Shown: positions 34,611-39,049 of the stretch, in pieces
How the letters are laid out: each line of letters starts with the position of its first letter
Numbering within the stretch: the first letter of the stretch is position 1
From: Bacteroidota bacterium
Lineage (GTDB): Bacteria > Bacteroidota > Bacteroidia > Cytophagales > Cyclobacteriaceae
Direction: 5' to 3'
DNA: 39,049 nucleotides
NCBI GenBank assembly: GCA_016866385.1
Contig: VGMU01000020.1
Location: forward strand, 1 to 39,049
Program-made: the position numbers and the translations under genes
Notes under the pieces: model-generated
Database searches by the model: none
Seen by the model: only the letters and a program-made list of their open reading frames with translations
Told to the model about the DNA's origin: nothing

Positions 34611-36071
34611 TTAAAGAGAAAAGCCTTCTCTGTACATTCTTTTAACAAATTGATTGGCCGGTTCAAAATTGGTGATCTTCATATTAGGACCGTCCCAAAG
34701 GAGTTTGATACCTCGACCAGGATAATCAAATTGATTCGTAGAGCCAGTTCTGGAAACTCGGTAGTCAAAACTTCTAATTGCAAGATTACCCATCAAAACG
34801 GATTCGGTCAGTGGTCCTGCAATGGAAAAAGGAGAGCTCAATTGAGAAAATTCTTTTGAACCATATCCTGCGATGCAAGCTTCTACCCAGTTGGCATAAT
34901 GTCCACGATCGCCTCCTGGTACCCTATACAAGGTAGGAGCTACTGCAACATCCTTTGTCTTTGAGGTAGGAAGTAACTGCGGATTTGCTCCATAGGTGGA
35001 GCACATCAATTTTCCTTTGGTGCCTTCAATAATTACCCCATTTCCTCCATCTCCCATCTGTTCGTTAGGTCCCAATTCTTCTGGCCGGGTGGGTTGTATT
35101 CCTCCATCCATCCAATGAAATTCCAATTCCCCAATTCCTGGTCTATCAAATCTTAGTGTAATATGGGAAGAGGGAGGACAACTTTCAGGGAAATATCCTC
35201 GTTGAAATTCGCCTACATAAACCGACCCCACAGAGCATTCTGCTGAAATAGGATATCCCAAATCCAACACGCGAAATGGAGGCTCCATGATATGGCAGGC
35301 CATATCTCCTAAAGCCCCAGTACCATAGTCCCACCAGCCTCTCCAGTTGAAGGGTACCAAATTTCCTACGTAATCTTTGTAAGGAGCAGTACCCAACCAC
35401 AGGTTCCAATCAAGATCAGCTGGAGGAGTTAGTCCAGCACTTGGCCAGGGTATACCTTGAGGCCATACAGGTCTATTGGTCCAAGACCAAACTTTGGTAG
35501 CCTCTCCAATCAATCCTGCCTGATACCATTCTATCATTTGACGCACTCCATCTCCTGAAGATCCTTGATTTCCCATTTGGGTCACTACCTTGTATTGTGC
35601 AGCGGCTTGGGTGAGCATTCGTGCCTCATAGATGTCATGCGATAGGGGCTTTTGTACATAGACATGCTTACCCATTTTCATGGCCATCATGGCTTGAACG
35701 GCATGCATGTGATCTGGCGTAGATACGGTAACTGCATCTATGTTTTTTTCCTCTTTTTCTAATAAAATTCTGTAGTCCTTGTAATAGTTTGCTTTCTCAT
35801 GCTCTTGTCTTGCCTTGGCAGCACGGGTATCATCTACGTCACATAGGGCAATAAGATCTACTTTTCCAGTTTTGTGGACGCCAGTCAAATCTCCATATCC
35901 CATTCCTCCAGCACCAATGGAAGCAACCCTTAACTTATCGCTCGGAGCAATAAAACCTGGTCCTCCCAATACATGTCTTGGAAATAAGTAAAATCCTGCT
36001 ACTCCCAAGGTAGCTCCTTTAATAAACGATCTCCTGCTGGAATTGCTCAAATTAGGCTTATTCTTGCCCAT
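34611..36071 (-). CDS. Tat-exported Gfo/Idh/MocA-family oxidoreductase
   Basis: The 486-residue NAD(P)-dependent oxidoreductase carries a twin-arginine signal (SSRRSFIKGATLGVAGFYLF, residues 11-30). It is therefore folded with its cofactor before export to the periplasm. The Rossmann motif is VASIGAGGMGYGDL, followed by ALCDVDDTRAA. The catalytic-domain motif VYVQKPLSHDIYEARML has Gln where many family members have Glu (EKP). Members of this exported Bacteroidota group act on sugars or sugar derivatives; the substrate is unknown here. It is a single minus-strand gene converging on the deoxyhypusine synthase homologue and divergent from the GH20-AGCS fusion gene. Confidence 0.92.
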   Translation of the reverse strand: MGKNKPNLSNSSRRSFIKGATLGVAGFYLFPRHVLGGPGFIAPSDKLRVASIGAGGMGYGDLTGVHKTGKVDLIALCDVDDTRAAKARQEHEKANYYKDYRILLEKEEKNIDAVTVSTPDHMHAVQAMMAMKMGKHVYVQKPLSHDIYEARMLTQAAAQYKVVTQMGNQGSSGDGVRQMIEWYQAGLIGEATKVWSWTNRPVWPQGIPWPSAGLTPPADLDWNLWLGTAPYKDYVGNLVPFNWRGWWDYGTGALGDMACHIMEPPFRVLDLGYPISAECSVGSVYVGEFQRGYFPESCPPSSHITLRFDRPGIGELEFHWMDGGIQPTRPEELGPNEQMGDGGNGVIIEGTKGKLMCSTYGANPQLLPTSKTKDVAVAPTLYRVPGGDRGHYANWVEACIAGYGSKEFSQLSSPFSIAGPLTESVLMGNLAIRSFDYRVSRTGSTNQFDYPGRGIKLLWDGPNMKITNFEPANQFVKRMYREGFSL

Positions 36072-36242
36072 AGGTCATTAAAATTAGGTTGTAAAATTAT
36101 AAAGGGTGATAACTGAATTTAATTTTAAGGAAAAAAGTAAGGATTTGGAAAAAATTCCTACTTTTTTCGTTTTAGTTCCTTTTAATAAATCTTCTTGGCC
36201 CAAAATTTTTATGGGTACATCGGGTTATTTAAGATTTTAAAC

Positions 36243-36250
36243 TAAGTTTG
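36243..36250 (+). promoter_or_regulatory. -7 element for the GH20-AGCS fusion gene
   Basis: TAAGTTTG is a full TAnnTTTG match 15 bases before the ATG at 36266, predicting a very short leader. No TTG lies at the -33 distance. Confidence 0.45.
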
Positions 36251-36265
36251 GATAAAAACCACCCT

Positions 36266-39049
36266 ATGAAAAATCTACGCTGGATCTTTGTTTTAGGAAC
36301 TTTCATGCTATTGAGTTCCTGCCAAAAGTCGACTACCTTGACAGATGCGGGCTTGCTTCCCTTGCCGCAGAAAATCACCAATGGTTCAGGTACATTTACT
36401 TTATCGAGCACTTCTGGTATTCGACTGGTTGGAACCAACGAAGACTTGTCCCATCTTGGAAACTTTTTAGCGGAGCAACTTCGACCTGCCACAGGATATA
36501 CTATTCCAGTTTCTAAGGACGGGGGAGATGTTATTCTAGAATTGACTGGTGAAGAGAATACGGAGGCGTATAGGCTTGAAATTTCAGAAAAGGAAGTAAA
36601 AATAAGTTCTTCTGGAGCTGCAGGGATATTTTATGGTATCCAAACCCTTCTACAACTTTTTCCTGTAGAAATTGAGCACAAAACAAGTCAATCGGTAGAT
36701 TGGGTAATTCCTCAAGGAAGTATTGAAGATGCACCGAGCTATGCCTACAGAGGATCTATGCTGGATGTGGCCAGACATTTTATCCCGGTCGACAACGTGA
36801 AGTCCTACATCGACCAAATGGCCACCTTGAAATTAAATTATCTTCACCTTCACCTCACCGATGATCAAGGATGGAGAATAGAAATCAAATCTTGGCCAAA
36901 GCTTACTGAAATTGGCGGAAGCACTCAAGTAGGAGGGGACAAAGGGGGCTTTTACACCCAAGAGGAATACAAAGACTTGGTGGCTTATGCGGCAGCACGC
37001 TACATCACCGTCGTTCCAGAAGTAGATATGCCAGGACATACCAATTCTGCTTTGGCTTCCTATCCAGAATTAAATCCAGGAGTTAATCTCCCAAGAGGGC
37101 AAGCCTTAGATTCGGTCCATCGTATCCCTCTCGATTACCAACTTCCTTTAACTAATCCAGAGGCCTCCCAGCTTTACACGGGTATTGAAGTAGGGTGGAG
37201 TACTTTTGCTCCTCAGCTCGAACTCACCTATGCCTTTGTGGATAGTGTGGTTCGGGAAATTTCTGCAATTACCCCTGGACCATATTTCCATATCGGAGGA
37301 GACGAATCCCATGTAACAGAAAAAGACGATTACATCTATTTTGTAGAACGCGTACAAGACATCGTGGCTTCCCATGGAAAAACCAACATGGGGTGGGATG
37401 AGATTGCTACAGCTAAATTACTTCCAGGTACAGTAGCCCAGTTTTGGGCCAAAGAGGAAAATGCTCTTTTGGCAAAAAATCAAGGAAGTAAAGTCCTTTT
37501 TTCTCCTGCTAAAAAGGCTTATTTGGATATGCAGTACGATAGTACCTCAAGGATTGGATTGCATTGGGCAGCCTATGTTGAATTGGATTCTGCTTATTTG
37601 TGGGATCCTGCTCAATACGTGCCGGGAATCTCCAAGGAGAATATTTTAGGAGTAGAAGCGCCACTATGGTCAGAGACGGTAGTTACCAAGGAAGATATCG
37701 AGTACCTTTCTTTTCCTCGCTTGGCAGCGATAGCTGAAATAGGATGGACCGAACAAGCAACTCGGTCTTGGGAAGGCTTTTCTTCTCGAATACCCTTTCA
37801 GGGACAGCGATGGGATATTCAAGGCATTGGATATTACAAATCACAAAAAATTACTTGGAAAGAGAGTGAAAAATCTGGAATCGAAGCAGCCATTATTTCC
37901 TTCTCCAATTGGATATGGGGTTGGCCCTTGTTGATCGTTTTGCTGGGAGGGGGGCTGTTTTTTTTTATTCATTCCGGTTTCGTACCCCTCACCAAAATGG
38001 GGCACGCCATAGAATTATTAAAGGGGAAGTATGAGGATAAATTGGCCCCTGGCCAGATTACTTCCAAACAAGCCTTGATGTCGGCCATTGCCGCTACGGT
38101 AGGTCTTGGAAATATTTCAGGTGTCGCTATAGCCATCAATATGGGTGGCCCGGGAGCACTTTTTTGGATGTGGGTAGCTGCATTTGTAGGTATGGCTACC
38201 AAGTACTATACCTGCAGCTTATCCATCATGTACCGAGGCAAGGATTCGGCAGGGGTAATCCAAGGAGGACCCATGTACATCATCGAGCATGGAATGGGAA
38301 AGAAATGGAAATTTCTAGCCTATATCTTTTGTATCGCGGGAATCATTGGACTATTGGCCGTATTTACTTCCAATCAGTTGACAGCGGTGATACAAGAAGT
38401 ATTGTTGGAGCCTGAATCTGCTGCGGAGGCAACAAAAAATAGTTGGATCGTAGGGATTATCATGATGGTATTGACGGCGGTGGTAATTTTGGGAGGCATT
38501 CAGCGTATTGCGTCCGCTGCATCCAAAATGGTTCCTTTTATGGTGGGTATCTATTTTTTAGCTGTAGTAATTATAATCCTCCAGTACTTTGGAAATATTC
38601 CAGAAGTATTTCGACTCATTGTAGTAGATGCTTTTACGGGTCATGCGGTGCTGGGGGGTGCTGTGGGGATGGTGATTATCACTGGAGCCAGGAGATCCCT
38701 CTTTTCCAATGAAGCAGGCCTTGGTACTGCTCCTATGGTGCATGGTCAATCCAAAACCAAGGAGCCGATACGAGAAGGCTTAATTGCCATGTTAGGTCCA
38801 TTTATTGATACGGTGGTGGTTTGTTCTCTTACCGCTTTTGCCATTTTGCTCACTGGAGTCTGGCAGAATTCTGAAAATGATGGGGTCAAACTTACCATAG
38901 AAGCCTTTGAGTTGGGTATACCGGTAGTGGGTAAATACCTTTTGATGATATCGGCTTTGGTATTTGCACTTTCTACCATGTTTACCTATTCCTATTACGG
39001 TCAAAAATGTGCCAGTTACCTCTTTGGAACAAAGAGTTCAAGGTATTAC
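36266..39049 (+). CDS. Fusion of GH20 beta-N-acetylhexosaminidase with AGCS sodium:alanine symporter, 3'-truncated by window edge
   Basis: One open frame of at least 928 residues runs off the window. Residues 1-19 are a lipoprotein signal (LLSSC, Cys19). Residues 30-150 form the GH20b N-terminal domain. The GH20 barrel follows (about 155-530): YAYRGSMLDVARHFIPVDNV, HLHLTDDQGWRIEI, and the catalytic pair Asp346-Glu347 in HIGGDES. It ends in the normal family way (RLAAIAEIGWTEQATRSWEGF, then YYKSQKITW). From about residue 539 an AGCS symporter begins with its native first helix (FSNWIWGWPLLIVLLGGGL). It continues with AATVGLGNISGVA, the Na:alanine symporter signature GGPGALFWMWVAAFVG (627-642), IQGGPMYIIEHGMG and SLFSNEAGLGTAP. 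No stop codon lies between the parts. No in-frame ATG occurs from 37529 to 37997, which is past the first helix. Perhaps 60-100 residues are missing at the C terminus. Confidence 0.88.
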   Translation, partial: MKNLRWIFVLGTFMLLSSCQKSTTLTDAGLLPLPQKITNGSGTFTLSSTSGIRLVGTNEDLSHLGNFLAEQLRPATGYTIPVSKDGGDVILELTGEENTEAYRLEISEKEVKISSSGAAGIFYGIQTLLQLFPVEIEHKTSQSVDWVIPQGSIEDAPSYAYRGSMLDVARHFIPVDNVKSYIDQMATLKLNYLHLHLTDDQGWRIEIKSWPKLTEIGGSTQVGGDKGGFYTQEEYKDLVAYAAARYITVVPEVDMPGHTNSALASYPELNPGVNLPRGQALDSVHRIPLDYQLPLTNPEASQLYTGIEVGWSTFAPQLELTYAFVDSVVREISAITPGPYFHIGGDESHVTEKDDYIYFVERVQDIVASHGKTNMGWDEIATAKLLPGTVAQFWAKEENALLAKNQGSKVLFSPAKKAYLDMQYDSTSRIGLHWAAYVELDSAYLWDPAQYVPGISKENILGVEAPLWSETVVTKEDIEYLSFPRLAAIAEIGWTEQATRSWEGFSSRIPFQGQRWDIQGIGYYKSQKITWKESEKSGIEAAIISFSNWIWGWPLLIVLLGGGLFFFIHSGFVPLTKMGHAIELLKGKYEDKLAPGQITSKQALMSAIAATVGLGNISGVAIAINMGGPGALFWMWVAAFVGMATKYYTCSLSIMYRGKDSAGVIQGGPMYIIEHGMGKKWKFLAYIFCIAGIIGLLAVFTSNQLTAVIQEVLLEPESAAEATKNSWIVGIIMMVLTAVVILGGIQRIASAASKMVPFMVGIYFLAVVIIILQYFGNIPEVFRLIVVDAFTGHAVLGGAVGMVIITGARRSLFSNEAGLGTAPMVHGQSKTKEPIREGLIAMLGPFIDTVVVCSLTAFAILLTGVWQNSENDGVKLTIEAFELGIPVVGKYLLMISALVFALSTMFTYSYYGQKCASYLFGTKSSRYY

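Noticed and set aside
34611..36071. Gln in the QKP motif as a missing catalytic residue
   Set aside because: As I recall, exported Bacteroidota members of this family commonly have Gln there, so it is probably a subfamily feature.
36266..37900. Reading the right-edge locus as two separate genes, a hexosaminidase and a symporter
   Set aside because: The codon position is the same on both sides, no stop codon interrupts it, and no in-frame ATG precedes the first symporter helix.

Overview
The window reads as chromosomal DNA of a Bacteroidota bacterium, most likely a Cytophagales/Cyclobacteriaceae relative. The grounds are AT-rich coding sequence, several start-proximal copies of the Bacteroidota -7 promoter element TAnnTTTG, almost no Shine-Dalgarno sequences, and family-typical proteins such as DUF2911, periplasmic PIG-L enzymes, Tat-exported Gfo/Idh oxidoreductases and a bacterial deoxyhypusine synthase homologue. 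The species is inferred, not shown. No tRNA, rRNA, CRISPR array, insertion sequence or prophage gene was seen.

Layout. 1-3762: 5'-truncated gyrA and a TPR protein, closed by a hairpin terminator. 3881-8196: a secreted PIG-L deacetylase-like protein, an untracked 34-residue one-helix membrane protein, and a sodium:solute symporter, ending at a bidirectional terminator shared with a DUF2911 protein (minus). 9229-11710: a GhrA-like 2-hydroxyacid dehydrogenase, a tandem universal stress protein and a convergent TPR protein. 11826-22261: a long plus-strand run with holA, a very large exported TPR protein, an outer-membrane barrel, a SPOR membrane protein, ExbB/TolQ, ExbD/TolR and TonB/TolA-like genes, folC and trmB. 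22254-28433: a catabolic locus with minus-strand SDR, acyl-CoA dehydrogenase, APH-type kinase and 3-hydroxyacyl-CoA dehydrogenase genes, a divergent enoyl-reductase-like gene, a small acidic protein and a TetR regulator. 28646-36071: tyrS, fatty acid desaturase, an acidic hypothetical protein, a histone-deacetylase-family hydrolase, an OmpH-like lipoprotein, a deoxyhypusine synthase homologue and a Tat-exported Gfo/Idh/MocA oxidoreductase.

The most striking object is at the right edge. From 36266 to the window end one uninterrupted reading frame encodes a complete lipoprotein-type GH20 beta-N-acetylhexosaminidase joined directly to an AGCS sodium:alanine symporter. There is no stop codon and no in-frame ATG between the two parts. 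It would be a periplasmic exo-glycosidase built onto an inner-membrane sodium-coupled transporter. A looser version of the same idea may exist at 3881-8152, where a secreted PIG-L enzyme gene sits beside a symporter carrying an unusual hydrophilic, probably periplasmic insertion.

The catabolic locus 22254-26145 looks like a split bacterial version of the animal ACAD10/ACAD11 proteins. A kinase of the APH fold and an acyl-CoA dehydrogenase with the DGPDEVH signature are translationally coupled, which suggests phosphorylation and removal of 4-hydroxy groups from acyl-CoAs before beta-oxidation. The remaining genes are mostly housekeeping: replication (gyrA, holA), translation (tyrS, trmB), folate (folC), membrane lipid desaturation and envelope energisation.
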